A stretch of 64,000 bases of DNA from Rhipidocladum racemiflorum (Eukaryota; Streptophyta; Magnoliopsida; Poales; Poaceae). Shown here piece after piece: positions 30,301-43,087 of this stretch; position 1 is the stretch's first letter; each line of letters begins with the position of its first letter. Below the pieces are notes generated by a model, which did not search any database, had not been told where the DNA came from, and was given only the letters and a program-made list of their open reading frames with translations. Location: NCBI GenBank assembly GCA_036346355.1, contig CM070588.1:13005914-13069913 (forward strand). Reading direction: 5' to 3'. The translations under genes and the position numbers were made by a program.

Positions 30301-32138
30301 CTACTCGGAACGCGTGCAAATAGCGACAAATGTATAAAACAGTAGACAAAAAGTGTCCAAACATCCAAATGAAGTCCATAAACAGAGAGAGCATAATTTT
30401 ATGAATTTTGAGGAATTTGAACCGGTGAAATCGGAGTTAAAACGCAAAAGTTATAAGCATTTAAAGTTTAAATAATCAATTAAATAATATTACAGAGAAA
30501 AACTTTGGTCTAAAAATTAAATAAAATTTACCATTAGGTAGATCTCAATTTTATACAAATTTAGAAATTTGAGTAACTCAAATCGGATTTAAATTGCAAA
30601 AGTTATAAGCGTTTGAAGTTTGAATCTAAATTTGAATCAATAAACCGAATTAATTAAATAATTTCTTTTTCGGAAAATGATTTATTGCGTCAGCCGTGAC
30701 ACGTGTCAGCATCCGATTGGTCCACGTGGACTTGCCGACGCCAAGACGGGCCGAACCCACCGATGACGTCAGCATGACGTCACCGTGACACGTGGCAAGA
30801 CCCGGATGCTGCCACGTGTTCGGGTCAGCGGACGCGGTCCACGTGCGCTCGGTCCCGTCGCTGACATGCGAGCCCCACTAACACGCGGGCCCCGCGTGTC
30901 AGAGACACGTTCCACGCGAGGGCGCTGACCGCGGCGGTCACGCTCCCAGCTACGTGGCTAGATCTCGGCCGTTGATTTGAAAATCAACGGCCCAGATCAG
31001 ATCTGGTTATCACGCGTCTTTGAGTGAACGCGGTCAATCTACGCCGTTGGATCTAGATCCAACGGTTGAAAACGACGTTAACCCCGTAACGTGGATTACG
31101 TTACGGGTGACGTGGCCGATCGTGGGCCCTTGGATCTCGATCCAACGGTCCAGATCCGATCTGGGTTCTAGGGTCTTGGATTGCACGTGGGCTCACCTGG
31201 ATCGTTGGATGAAGATCCGACGGTTCACCGAGCTCGGGGACGACGATGGCACGCGGTGGCGCTGGGTGGCCGGAGCCGAGGACGATGTCCAAGCCAACGG
31301 CGCTCCGGGGCTTCTCCGGCGAGGTGAAATGTCCCTTCCGATGCGCCTCGTCGCGGGGAGTTCGAACCTGGGGTCGTCGGCGGCGGAGGACGGCGGACGG
31401 CGGCGGAACAAAGTGAAAACCATGGCGGAGAAGAGAGCTACAACGGCGAGCGATTGCGGCTAAACGGCGGCGGCCAGGGCTCGGCGGACTAGGGTTTCGG
31501 GTGCGCACGGAAAAGGGCAACCTCGGGCGATGTCCCACGCATTAAATAACCCCGGGATGCGCGCACAAATCGGAACCCTAACGGAACACGGCGGCTACGC
31601 GGTGGAGGAGTCCGACCCGGACTCGGGCGGAGACGAAGACGGGCAGCCGTCCACGTGGCGCGATCAGCGGCCACGATGGCGCGGGCGAGATCGGATACGG
31701 ACCGGATCCGGTCGGATCGGTGCGGCTCATCGTGGGCCATTGGATCTTGATCCAACGGTCGCACGGGTTGGGGCTCGGTTGGACCGGTCCGGCTCGAGTC
31801 TGACTCGAGTTCCGACTCGGTCGGATGAACAGTACTCGACCCGAGTTGATTTTCCAGCGATTAAATATTCAAATTAATTCTCAGAAATTCATTTAATTCA
31901 TTAAAAAAAACAAAAGACTCAGAAAAATTCTGGAAAATATTTTGGAACATTTTGGACTCAAATAAAATATTTCCAACAAAATTTTATTTGCAAAGTTAAA
32001 TTCTTTTATTATTTCAAAATGGAATAAATTCAAATAAATTCCAAATAAATCCAAATAAATTCCAGAAAATTCCAAAATTCACCAAAGTGCCAAATCACAC
32101 TTGAATTTAAGAAAAGCAAATTTTTGGGATGTTACAAA

Positions 32139-32150
32139 CCTCCCCCCCTT
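32139..32150 (-). other. Polypurine tract of E
   Basis: Minus strand AAGGGGGGGAGG, just inside the 3' LTR, identical to that of A. Confidence 0.87.
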
Positions 32151-32182
32151 AACAGAATCTCGTCCCCAAGATTCAGGGCTTT

Positions 32183-32974
32183 CTAAAGAAATAGGTTTGG
32201 AAACTCTTTCTTCAAATCCTCTTCGCGCTCCCAAGTTGCTTCACTCCCCGCGTGGTTGCTCCATTGAACTCTGCAGAAACGGGTTGACTTGTTTCTCGTC
32301 TCTCGATCCATGGTGTCCAAAATCTTCACGGGGTGCTCCTTGTAAGTCAGATCCTCTTGTAACTCGATTGATTCAAGCGGTGTTTGTTCCTCAGGTACTC
32401 GAAGACACTTCTTCAGCTGGGACACGTGGAACACGTCATGCACTCCTGCTAATGATTGCGGCAGCTCTAGCTGGTAAGCAACTTCACCTCTGCGGCTGAG
32501 AACCTTGAATGGTCCAACATATCTTGGCGCGAGTTTTCCTTTGGCATGGAATCTCTTAACTCCTCTGAGTGGTGTGACTCTGAGGTACGCAAAATCTTCT
32601 GGTTCAAAACTCAAGTCTCGGCGACGGTTATCAGCATAACTCTTCTGTCTTGATTGTGCTATCTTCAGTCTTTCTCGGATCATGGCAATCTGTTCTTCGG
32701 CTTCTTGAAGAATATCTGGCCCAAAGACACGGCGTTCACCTGTCTCATTCCAGTTCAACGGTGTCTGACAGGGTCGACCGTATAGTGCTTCAAATGGCGA
32801 CATTTGCAAACTGGCTTGGTAACTATTATTGTAGCTGAACTCAGCGTACGGCAGACTTTTATCCCAAGAGGTAGCATAAGCCAATGCACACGCTCTTAAC
32901 ATATCCTCCAAAATCTGATTAACTCTTTCGGTTTGCCCATCTGTCTGCGGATGATAAGCTGTACTGAAGTTCAA
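32183..32974 (-). pseudogene. Integrase end with chromodomain, element E (263 codons open)
   Basis: Contains HPQTDGQTERVNQILEDM with the catalytic Glu, SYNNSYQASLQMSPFEALYG, NWNETGERRVFGPDIL, the GKLAPRYVGPFKVLSR C-terminal fold and a chromodomain (RFCRVQWSNHAGSEATW, EREEDLKKEFPNLF). Two nonsense codons just upstream (TGA in place of Gly and Arg codons near 32975-32985) separate it from the rest of the core. Confidence 0.88.
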
Positions 32975-32980
32975 TCAGGT

Positions 32981-33259
32981 TCACATGGCTTCATGCAGTT
33001 TATTCCAGAATCTCGAGGTAAACTGGGTACCTCTGTCTGATACAATCTTCTTCGGTACTCCATGCAAACAGACGATCCTGGTCATGTACAACTTAGCTAA
33101 CTTATCTCCCGAATAAGTGGTCTTCACTGGAATAAAGTGGGCGACCTTAGTCAAGCGGTCCACTATGACCCATATGGAGTCATATCCTCCTTGAGTCTTG
33201 GGTAAACCGGTGATGAAGTCCATTCTGATTTCTTCCCACTTCCACTCAGGTATCTTCAA
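32981..33259 (-). pseudogene. Integrase catalytic core, element E
   Basis: WKWEEIRMDFITGLPKTQGG (first Asp), IVDRLTKVAHFIPVKTTYSG, then VPKKIVSDRGTQFTSRFW (second Asp). It ends at a TGA after HEAM. The preceding HHCC region (33260-33350) is frame-shifted. Sequence is near that of A, but without its internal indels. Confidence 0.88.
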
Positions 33260-33348
33260 CTACCAGAGCAATCTCGCTGGTCTCTCGATGCATCGCTTTG
33301 ACTCTCCGGCATATGTCACACAATGCAACATGCTCGGCAACTTCACGC

Positions 33349-33615
33349 TCATGCTCGCCACCGTAATCTCTCCTTCAAATCTTGATACATCTTGGCGCTT
33401 CCAGGATGAATGGAATACTTTGAGTCATGGGCTTCTTCTAAAATCAACTGCGTCAGCTCCTTCTTGATTGGCACACAGATTTGATCCTGCATCCATAACG
33501 TGCCTTGTTCGTCCAACTTGAAGTCCTTTGCCTTGCCTTCATCCATCTTGGACTTGATCTTGCGGATCTTATCATCATCCTCTTGTCCTTCTCGGATCTG
33601 ATCATCCAGGGTAGG
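33349..33615 (-). pseudogene. RNase H-integrase linker and zinc-domain start, element E
   Basis: Between a TAG at 33616 and stops near 33349. Contains KSKMDEGKAKDFKLDEQGTL, ICVPIKKELTQLILEEAH and HPGSAKMYQDLKERL, the standard approach to the integrase zinc domain. It then loses frame. Confidence 0.75.
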
Positions 33616-34455
33616 CTACACTTCTAATGCGGCCAAGAATCCTTCTGGTACGACTTCAATTTGCATTCTCTGGAAATCCTCACATAGCTCCTCCTGACTT
33701 GTGGCTATCAACATGTTCACAGTATGGCTCTTCCGACTCAAGGCATCGGCTACCACGTTGGCCTTTCCTAGATGGTAATGGATTCCAACATTATAATCCT
33801 TGATTAACTCTAACCATCTCCTCTGTCTCATGTTCAGGTCTGCTTGGGTAAAGATGTACTTAAGACTCTTATGGTCCGTGTATACTTCACATCTGTTTCC
33901 AATTAAATAGTGACGCCACAACTTCAAAGCATGCACTACGGCAGCTAGCTCTAGGTCATGCGTTGGATAATTCTCCTCATGTGGCCTCAACTGCCTTGCT
34001 GCATAAGCGACGACCTTTCCATTCTGCATCAGTACACATCCAAGTCCTTGGCGCGATGCGTCACAATAAATGTCAAAGCTTTGATTAACATTCGGTAGAA
34101 CTAACACCGGCGTTGATGTCAATCGTTTCTTCAGCTCCTGAAAACCTTTCTCACACTCCGGCGTCCATGCAAACTTCTTCTCCTTTTTCAGCAATTGCGT
34201 AAGAGGTTTCGCAATTGTCAAAAAGCCTTCAATGAAACGGCGATAGTAACCTGCCATTCCAAGGAAACTCCGGATCTGGGTCACGGTCTTCGGCTGCTCC
34301 CAATGTAACACGGCTTCTACCTTGCTTGGAACTACGGCGACTCCTTCCGCGGTCATTACATGTCCGAGGAACTCCACCTTGTCCTTCCAAAAGTCACACT
34401 TGCTGAACTTGGCGAACAGTTGCTGTTCCCTTAGCTTTTCCAAAACTTGCCTCAA
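33616..34455 (-). pseudogene. RT thumb and RNase H, element E (279 codons open)
   Basis: LREQQLFAKFSKCDFWKDKV, the thumb AGYYRRFIEGFLTIAKPLTQ and FAWTPECEKGFQELK are followed by RNase H: FDIYCDASRQGLGCVLMQ (first Asp), HDLELAAVVHALKLWRHYL (Glu), VYTDHKSLKYIF (Asp) and HYHLGKANVVADALSR (last Asp). All RNase H catalytic acids are present. Bounded by a TAG in place of the Glu codon in DEHAEH upstream and a TAG at 33616 downstream. Confidence 0.9.
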
Positions 34456-34458
34456 GTG

Positions 34459-35109
34459 CTATGCATGTTCATCCTCTGTCTTGGAGTAGATTAAGATATC
34501 ATCTATGAACACAACAACAAACTTGTCCAAATATTCCATGAACACCTTATTCATCATATTCATGAAATATGCTGGCGCATTCGTCGGACCAAAGGACATA
34601 ACCGTAAACTCGTAATGTCCATATCTTGACGAGAATGCGGTCTTCGGGATATCTTCTGATCGGATCTTCAACTGGTGGTATCCCGATCTCAGATCAATCT
34701 TGGAGAAAACTCCGGCTCCTCTTAGCTGATCAAAAAAATCATCGATCCTGGGTAGTGGATACTTATTCTTCACGGTGAATTCGTTGAGTGCACGGTAATC
34801 AATGCACATCCTGAAACTCCCGTCCTTCTTCTTGACGAACAAAACTGGCGCTCCCCACGGTGACGAACTCGGTCTGATGAATCCTTTCTCCATTAACTCT
34901 TCAAGCTGTTTCTTCATCTCTACCAATTCTTCAGTGGACATCCGATAAGGTCTCTTTTCTATCGGTGCTGTTCCGGGTACCAACTCGATCACAAACTCTA
35001 TGTCTCTGTCTGGCGGCATACCAGGTAGATCTTCAGGAAAAACATCCGGATACTCATTCACTACTGAAACATCTTCTATGCTGATTGCCTTGGTGCTGTT
35101 AACCATCAA
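34459..35109 (-). pseudogene. Reverse transcriptase fingers and palm, element E
   Basis: PDVFPEDLPGMPPDRDIEF, VKKKDGSFRMCIDYRALNEF, KIDLRSGYHQLKIRSEDIPK with the first catalytic Asp, and KFVVVFIDDILIYSKTEDEH with the Asp pair. Length and order are normal. It ends at TAG 34459. RT motifs are intact apart from that codon. Confidence 0.9.
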
Positions 35110-35640
35110 CTGTCCATCTCTAACGGCGGTAGCTTGGAATTCTACCTTTCTTCCACACGGGCTCTCAACTGATATAATGCTTCGACCACAATCCTATACG
35201 GCCTTGTGCTTGGATAACCAATCCATTCCCAAAATAACATCTAAGGTCTGGGTTTCCAAAACAATAAGGTTCGCTAGGAACTCTATCCCATCTATTAGTA
35301 TTCTCACACCAGAACATCCTACTTTAGTTCGGAGTTCTAACTGTGGGTTTGAACTAAAAGCATGCATTTAAGTCTTGCAATCTCCAAATCATTTTTAGCG
35401 GCAAAGCCTTGAGAAACAAACAAATGCGAAGCTCCGTAATCAAACAAAATCAAGCAGGTGTACTGAGTTAACAAGTAACTTACCCAAGACGACGTTCGTG
35501 GCATTTTGCAAGGCATCTGTGGTGACATGGTTGACTCGGCCTCTCATCACGGCCTGGTGCCGCTTCTGGCCGTGGCCGCCTCGGTTGGCTCCTCGTGCCG
35601 GGCGTCTGGCCGTGTGGATCCTGATTGACAGCGAATCGGG
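35110..35640 (-). pseudogene. Protease, element E
   Basis: LILFDYGASHLFVSQGFAAK contains the aspartic-protease active site with Tyr where Ser or Thr is normal (DYGAS for DSGAS/DTGAS). ILGMDWLSKHKA follows in another frame at about 35210. The preceding stretch links to the gag zinc knuckle. The Tyr substitution and frame breaks make it inactive. Confidence 0.75.
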
Positions 35641-36668
35641 GTCACTCTCGCTGTCTTCTTAGGGCAATTGTTGGCAAAGTGCCCCGGCTCGTTACAATTG
35701 TAGCAATGCGTCTCACTGTCCCTCGTTGATCGCTCAAGCGGCGTTTACGCTGGTGCTGGGGTCTGATAGTTCTGATTGACGGGTCTTGGTGCTGGTGACG
35801 GTGTCCTTGTTGCATTCTGCGGCTAAAATCTGAAAAACTGATTTGGCGCAACCCTCAAACGTTGCTGTGCTCCCTGACGCGATCCCTGATGCTGCATCCT
35901 GCGCTTCCTGTTGTCGTCCAGCTCCTTGCGCTTGTCCTCAAGAATAAGTGCTTTATTCACCAACTCTTGGAAATCTGGAAAGGTGTGGGTGATCAGTCCC
36001 ACCTGTAGTCCTGAGTTAAGTCCCTTCATAAAGCGAGACTGTCTGGCTTTATCTGTCGCTACATCCTCAGGTGCGTAGCGAGCAAGCTGTGTGAACTTGT
36101 TCAGGTATTCGGCCACTAGCTGGCTGCCTTGCTTTAGTGCTCTGAACTCCTCCTTGTTGAGGTCCATAATTCCTTCCGGCACATGATACTGACGGAAAGC
36201 AGCTGTGAATTCTTCCCAAGTAATATCTTGAGGGTTCTCTTGCGTGGCACAGAAGTTCTCCCACCATTCGGCGGTTGTCCCTTCCAACTGATGAGAAGCG
36301 TAGAGTACTTTCTCATTTCCCATGCATTGAGCAATGTGTAGCTTCCTCTCTATTGACCTTAACCAATCATCGGCTTCCAATGGATTGGCATTCGCGGAGA
36401 AAGTGGGTGGATGAGTCCTCATGAACTCTGACAGTCTTGTATTCTGGCGTTGTCCCTGATTGACTTGATTAGCAGTGGCCTGAGCAGTGACGTGTTGCAT
36501 TTGTTGCATCATAGCACGCATCAACTGTGTCTGAGCAGCAAGAAAAGCTCCAAACTTCTGCATGTCCACTGGCGGTGCTAGGTGGGGTGAAGGTGCTCCA
36601 TCATTGGGGTTTCCAACTGGGCGAGAACCACTGCCGTTGCCTCCAAGGTTTCCGTGGGTGTTCACCAT
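35641..36668 (-). pseudogene. gag, element E (capsid plus zinc knuckle)
   Basis: Starts at ATG 36668 directly after CGACAG, as in A. A Gly/Asn-rich N-terminus is followed by a Gln/Met-rich stretch, then the retrotransposon gag domain (EADDWLRSIERKLHIAQCMG, EWWENFCATQ, FRQYHVPEGIMDLNKEEFRA, RFMKGLNSGLQVGLI) and a basic region. The frame stops at 35823. A CCHC zinc knuckle CYNCNEPGHFANNC is intact at nucleotide level near 35680-35710 in another frame. Confidence 0.88.
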
Positions 36669-36929
36669 CTGTCGGTTGCTCCAAGGTTTAGAGATGAGAG
36701 GGAACAAGAATAGACAAGTAACAGGGAAACTTATGCGGGAGAAAAGTGTAACTCAAAATCCAACTTTATTAATACTAATAGTAATAACTTGGTATGGTTG
36801 CTTACAATGCCTAAGGGCCTTGCAACACATACTGCACACTCAGCAAATAATGAAAATCCAACGCCTCTAAAGGAGACTCTTATTCTAAAACGCGACTCGA
36901 TGAAGGAGTCTCAACCTCAACGCCTACAC

Positions 36930-37683
36930 TCACTCATCGAGAAAACCTCCACTACCTGGGTGGGGGTGCGACGGCATCGGCGCGAAACAATCGCCATGCC
37001 CTGCAACTGCAGCTGTGGTTGACGACGCGGCGTCCTCCTTTGACTCTGGATCTGGCTGTTGTTGTGGCAGGTGGCGCCTCTTCTGGTTCCTCCTCTGGGT
37101 CTGGAGCGTCCAACTCCAACACTGGATCGGGACCCTGGCCATACAGTGCGGTCTCCAGCTCTGCGATCCTTTCCGCAGCACAAGCGACTTACTCATGGGC
37201 ATTCTCTAAGTGCTTCTTCTCCTCCTCGACCTGCTCACGAGCCTTCTTCAATTCCTGAACTGTGTCTTCGATCAGCTCCTCCTGAGCGGCGACGAATCTG
37301 GCTAAGTGAGTGACGGTGGCATGCTCATCTTCTATCGGCTTCCGTTGAGCTCTGCTGTCTCGGCGTGGGTGGTGATGGAACACTGTGCCTTCCAGCTCCC
37401 TGGAGTAAGTGCGAGCGATCTGCTGCATTGCTCGATGCGACACCTCTTGGATTCCAATCTCAAAGGTAGACCTCCTGGCGGTGAAGTGGAAAGGGCGACT
37501 GAACTTTGTCTTCTCTCGGGCATACACCGTGATCCGGACGTCCCATCCTGTGACCAGTCCTGCTTGCACAAGTGTAGTCCCTCGGTAGAGCGGCCTCTCA
37601 AAACCTCCAAGAAACTGAAGCATACGCCACAACTCGGCGGCATAGCCTCCTTCACGCTCTGCGTAGTTGTTCTTCATCATCAT
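36930..37683 (-). pseudogene. ORF0 homologue, element E
   Basis: Starts at an ATG after TTGGCAG and aligns with ORF0 of A throughout: AAELWRMLQFLGGFERP, FHFTARRSTFEIGIQEVSHR, ATVTHLARFVAAQEEL and the end HPHPGSGGFLDE. A frameshift near 37190, where TGA interrupts, separates a 160-codon N-terminal part from the tail. Amino-acid similarity over the whole length despite nucleotide divergence indicates past selection on the protein. Confidence 0.75.
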
Positions 37684-37883
37684 CTGCCAAAAGACGCTTG
37701 CGTAAGAACGCAACATTTTAAAATCAATGTGGAAGACAAAAAGAACTCAGCAAGGGGTGTGAACAAGAAAGAAAAGGGGTAAGTCGAGAATTCATTCGTT
37801 ATCTTGACCAACTTTTAGCTTTAGAAAATAGGTTTTATCCTTACTACGACCATTCTAACTATGGGTGAGTTTACGGTCAAGAT

Positions 37884-37895
37884 GGCTCGATACCA
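37884..37895 (-). other. Primer binding site of E (one base short)
   Basis: The minus strand reads TGGTATCGAGCC, four bases inside the LTR. The usual sequence has CAG where this has CG. Confidence 0.8.
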
Positions 37896-37899
37896 CCTC

Positions 37900-40265
37900 T
37901 GTCGGGACCCGAATTTGCAAATCCGACCCTTTGTGTATTCAGCACTAGTCCAGAACGCCGCTTAGTGCACACAGTCTTAACATCGGTAAATATCACACCA
38001 TACCATTCGATACTAATAAAGTACTTTAATTAAATAAACAAAGCTGGTTGCTTGACCTTAAGGTCAAGTTACAATATATCGCCTCGCAGGCTAAACTTAT
38101 TAAAAGATAAATAATAGCAATAAAAATAAGATAACATCGTGGCACCATCCAAGATACCACAGGCAATCGATCGGGCTCGCTCCCTAAGTAGACGGTTCCT
38201 CTTGGAGCTCCTCCTCCAAAGCCGTGTAGTCTCCTCTTCAACTCGGTGTTGTATTACGGCAAGGGTGAGTACTTGGTACTCAAAGAAGTCATGCACGTAA
38301 TGCAAGCTAATATACTATATGCATGGCTTGATACAAAGGAATAGCTCAAGGTATATTTGCAAGAAAGAGCATTTAACAAATAATATAAGTAGATTCAAAG
38401 CGGTAGAAACAAGTATATCACTAATAACTTTTCCAGAGTTAAATAAACATCTTTCCAAATCCTAATCCACATTTCCATCAACATCATTATTAGTCCAAAC
38501 CCAACCTTTCAAGTCCAAGTTATTTTTGAGAAGGTCTAACCCTTGACTGTAATTCCCGAGCGATGTCCAATACCGCGGACACGGCTATTCGAATAGATTT
38601 TACACTCTGCAGAGGTTATGCACTTTACCCACAAGATACAGTCAAACACCACAAAGGCGAAGTTTAGAATAAAGTCTTTCTAAACCTCTAACAAGATAAG
38701 TGGTCCTCTCCGGTGTTGCACACTAAAACTTCCCTTAGCGAAGGCGAAGTTTAGGCCAAACCACTGTTAGATAGGTACCTGCCGCAGCCCCAGACGCTCC
38801 CCGCATAACTACACAAAAGGTATAGTTGACACCTGTGCAGGTCCCACAGTACGTTATTAGCAACTTAATCAACTAGGTCCGTCCCATTACAGACATTTGG
38901 TTGCACGCTTGACCCAGTTCAAAGGCTTGCAAGGTTAAGTCCTTAGGGTGACCAGGCAAGACTACCCAAGAACCAACACAACGCTCCGGTGCCACAACCG
39001 CCCACCCGATCATTCTTGCCACATGCCCCGGTCAAAAACTATTTATCAAACCCCAGTTGATTACCATGCACTACGTGCCATCAACATCACAACACATGAT
39101 ACATTTCCAAAACAGGTTCAATATATCATTAAGTCAACATTAACCTTTGATTGTCCAAAATCATGTCATGGGCACGTAGCAGGTCTAAGCAATATACTAC
39201 AACGGTCTAAATTCCCATGTTGGCAATTTAATAATGTCTAACTATTCAAACCTCAACTAGGGTGACAAGGGATCATGGCACATAATTAATTAACCAAGGT
39301 GTCATACAACAATTAGGTATTTATCTAATTCCCATAATTTAAATAAAGTATTTTCTAATTAAACTAGCATGCAATACATTGAATCAAAATAGATTTCAAA
39401 ATGGGAGCAACATGGTCAAAGCACAACTTGCCTTCAAAGAGTACTTGTTCTTGGTCCTGAGTTGGCTCCTGGGTCAACAATTCACCTTCGAATCCTTCCG
39501 GCACTTCAACGTCTACTCGGAACGCGTGCAAATAGCGACAAATGAATAAAACAGTAGACAAAAAGTGTCCAAACATCCAAATGAAGTCCATAAACAGAGA
39601 GAGCATAATTTTATGAATTTTTAGGAATTTGAACCGGCGAAATCGGAGTTAAAACGCAAAAGTTATAAGCGTTTAAAGTTTAAATAATCAATTAAATAAT
39701 ATTACAGAGAAAAACTTTGGTCTAAAAATTAAATAAAATTTACCATTAGGTAGATCTCAATTTTATACAAATTTAGAAATTTGAATCACTCAAATCGGAG
39801 TTAAATTGCAAAAGTTATAAGCGTTTGAAGTTTGAATCTAAATTTGAATCAATAAACCGAATTAATTAAATAATTTCTTTTTCGGAAAATGATTTATTGC
39901 GTCAGCCGTGACACGTGTCAGCATCCGATTGGTCCACGTGGACTTGCTGACGTCAGCACCGGCCGAACCCACCGATGACGTCAGCATGACGTCACCGTGA
40001 CACGTGGCAAGACCCGGATGCTGCCACGTGTCCGGGTTAGCGGACGCGGTCCACGTGCGCTCGGTCTCGTCGCTGACATGCGGGCCCCACTGACACGCGG
40101 GCCCCGCGTGTCAGAGACACATTCCACGCGAGGGCGCTGACCGCGGCGGTCACGCTCCCAGCCACATGGCTAGATCTCGGCCGTTGATTTGAAAATCAAC
40201 GGCCCAGATCAGATCTGGTTATCACGTGCTGGAGTGAACACGGTCAATCTACGCCGTTGGATCTA
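37900..40265 (-). repeat. 5' LTR of E, part 1 (3' portion of the LTR)
   Basis: Pairs with 28678-31050 of the other LTR. Exon 1-like 39432-39512, exon 2-like 38184-38241 (frame broken by a small deletion), structured block 38564-38633, palindrome 38267-38281 and ACGT cluster 39890-40030. Cut at 40265 by element F, with ATCTA duplicated. Confidence 0.93.
38564..38633 (-). ncRNA. Conserved structured block, 5' LTR of E
   Basis: Minus strand as in A: GTGGGTAAAGTG, CTCTGCAGAG region, ATTCGAAT, hairpin TGTCC..GGACA. Confidence 0.6.
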
Positions 40266-42640
40266 TGTAATATCCCGAGTATTTCTATACTCAAGCCACT
40301 GTACATTTGTACTCAAACGCTGTTCAATAATACACTGTGCTTGTGTATTTCCGTATCTTGAGTGAACATACTTGCTTGGGATCAGAAAGAACCCTTCAAC
40401 TTAAGTAATTTCGCTCATAAGTAAATTCGAATTAGGTTGGGCAAGTGCTTGTGACCCCATTAACTTCCAAATACTTTGGAACAATTAGTAATCAACCCTG
40501 GAAGCTTTAGCCGTCAAGGCCCAAGTTCAAAAGTTCTGGGATGTCCGGAGTATCCGGATCCACACTCGGAGTATCCGGATCCAACCCGGAATGTCCGGAC
40601 AAAGTCTGGAGTATCCGGATTGGGCTGGCCGAGCGCTCAACCGGAGTGTCCGACCAATGTCCGGAGTGTCCGGTTAGTGTTAAGACCCCAACCCGAGTCT
40701 CCGGGTTGAGTCCGAGAGTCCGTATTGGCGTGGGGTTTTGTATAAAAGTCCCATTTCGTGGCTCCTTCCATTCTTTCTTCTTCTACTTTGGTTTCCCCAC
40801 TTCCTTGGTGTTCTCTCCACCACCCCGAGCTCCTCTCCGAGCCACCGGCCAGTGACCCTCCCTGACTCCTCCATCTCGGTGTGCTCCTCCCCAAGCCGTC
40901 ATTCCCCATCCTCCACCCGGCGTTGCTCCTCCTCCATCTTCCTTGGAGGTAAGCTTTTCTCTTAGGGTTTGATTCGCGGGATTCTTGGGTTCTAGAGTCG
41001 TTGATGGGGGGGTTAGGACGTAGGTTTGGATTTGGGAGGCTAGGGTTGAACTTGGATTCTAGGGTTTTGGGTGTAGTGGTTCTAGGGTTGAAAATGGGAT
41101 TGGGATTAGTGAATGTGGTATGCTAGAGTGGTAGATCGGGTAGTAGTAATGTCGATTTAAGGAGTTGTTAGTGTGAGTTAGAGATTTGGCGGGTTAGCGA
41201 CGTTTTCTCGTAGAATCGGCTAGCTCGGAGCTCCTTCCGGTTCGCTAGGTGTACGAAAGTCGTAGATCGGGTCGCGGTGAAGTTGTAGGGAGTGGTAAGG
41301 TCTCCGTCTCCTCGTCGAGTTGGACCAAATGCCCTAGGACCGGAGTATCCGGGCATATGGTCCGAGTGTCCGATTGTCCGAGTATCCGGACGAACGGTCC
41401 GAGTGTCCGGCCTATCCGGACTGTCTGGATGCGTAACCCGACTATCCGGGTTAGGCTGTTCTATCCGGCCGTGTTGTGTTGTCCGAAAAGTCGTCGTTTC
41501 TTCAGGGTTTCTTGGTTGTACTTCATTCTTGTGTATTGCATGCACTTCATGGTGCATTTAAAACTTTCTTTGCTAAGTTGTACTTCTTTCGCTCGCTTTT
41601 GTTGCTTTGACCGATTAGAGGCTAGCGAGTCAAGCCTCGAACAACCCGAGCATCATCCCGACATCACCAAGTGCAACAACAAGGCAAGCACCTCCTTTGA
41701 CCATCTTGAAACCTATATTTCACGATGTCTACTTTGATTTCTCAAACCATATGCATTGTTTATATTCAAGAAATTGCTAGTTTGTGGGAATGGTAGATAT
41801 ACCCCGATTTGGTGGTTTCCCTCAATTTAATTCCCTGAGATCATTGATAACCTTAGTAGGGTTAGACAATTTAATAAAATGTCACTTGGGTATAAACGAT
41901 TTAGTAATTGCATACGCTTAGACACTGCAATAGAGGTGAGCAAAGTCAGTCCTTACCAAATGCTCAAAATTATGATAAATGTAATTGGTTTTGGAAAAGT
42001 TTTGGAAATGTGAATCGTAAAGGTATATTGATAAAAATGTGAAGTGTCTAGTTGGTAATTAGACTTGGCGGGAGGTATAATATGTGCTAGTTAAACATGG
42101 TGGTGATTGGTTGGCGAGTTAAGTGGAGTTCCCGCTTGAGTCACTAGGCAAAAATATAAGGACCGAACTTGTGACGGTTTTGAATTGAACACCATGCAAA
42201 TCACGCGCAATGCTGGGATGGGGCAGCCTATTCTAGTACTTGAAGTGTGAGGGGATAGCCATGCCTCATTGGTAGGTCAAGAGTAGACCTTTTCCCAGTG
42301 TTGAGCAGTCAAGAGCGGTGTGTGTGTCCTCACGACCAGCCGTATGCGCCTTCGTGTGCGCTTGTACTTTTGCAGCAGGAATCGCTCCAGCTCATGTTTG
42401 TTGATACAACGGTGTACGCCTTTGCTATGGGTAATGCCGCGGCCAACAATTCGCCGTCGTCACGATGAGTATTCCGTGGCCGCCGAGTGGTGGTTGGCCT
42501 CTTATCGCCATAGTAGTGGATTTGTCGTCACCGGTCGTGTGGCTATAACCTCAACGATGGGAAAGAATAGATCATTCTTGTATATCGGATACCTCGTATC
42601 GCGTGTACCCTGGATGACAGGATGCAAGTCCGAGTTGTGT

Positions 42641-42712
42641 TTGGGTAAAGTGCGCAAACTCGCAGAGTATCAAATAATTCTAATCGATTAGCCGTGCTCA
42701 CGGTTATGAGCA
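42641..42712 (+). ncRNA. Conserved structured block, 5' LTR of F
   Basis: TTGGGTAAAGTG, a shortened CTC..GCAGAG, AATCGATT (42682-42689), AGCCG, hairpin TGCTCA-CGGTTA-TGAGCA (42695-42712). Confidence 0.65.
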
Positions 42713-43069
42713 ATCTTCTCTAATCATATCAAGTATAGAGATTTGGTTTGGTTTTGAAAACAAAAATCTATTTGAGTCAGTATAAAGTATGTGGTGGAAT
42801 GGTACTTGATGGGATTGTGGATATGTGTATATGATTCTCGATGGGATTATGTATGGATGTCGATTCGTATCCCAGTTGCGACCATGGATGGTGGCAGTGG
42901 AGCTCGATTGTTACATACATCAGTAAATATGTTTTATTCAAACTGTCTTTCAAATTATGTATTACTTTTCGATGAACTGCTTAAATCCAAATTTTGCAAT
43001 TAACCCAAGAAGCTTTATCCCGATGAATCAGCCTGCATTTATTTATATTTCCATACACTAAAGTCTTGC

Positions 43070-43087
43070 GAGTACATACGTGTACTC
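43070..43087 (+). promoter_or_regulatory. GAGTAC...GTACTC palindrome, 5' LTR of F
   Basis: GAGTACATACGTGTACTC, 27 bases before the CCACAG acceptor. Confidence 0.6.

Larger units (their letters stand above)
28678..32136 (-). repeat. 3' LTR of element E
   Basis: TGTCGGGACC...GATGTTACA on the plus strand. Exon 1-like 30220-30300 and exon 2-like 28964-29022 (minus strand) keep the frames of A. Also contains structured block 29345-29414, palindrome 29047-29061, ACGT-box cluster 30690-30800 and a donor-like CAG|GTGAGC near 31197. Confidence 0.93.
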
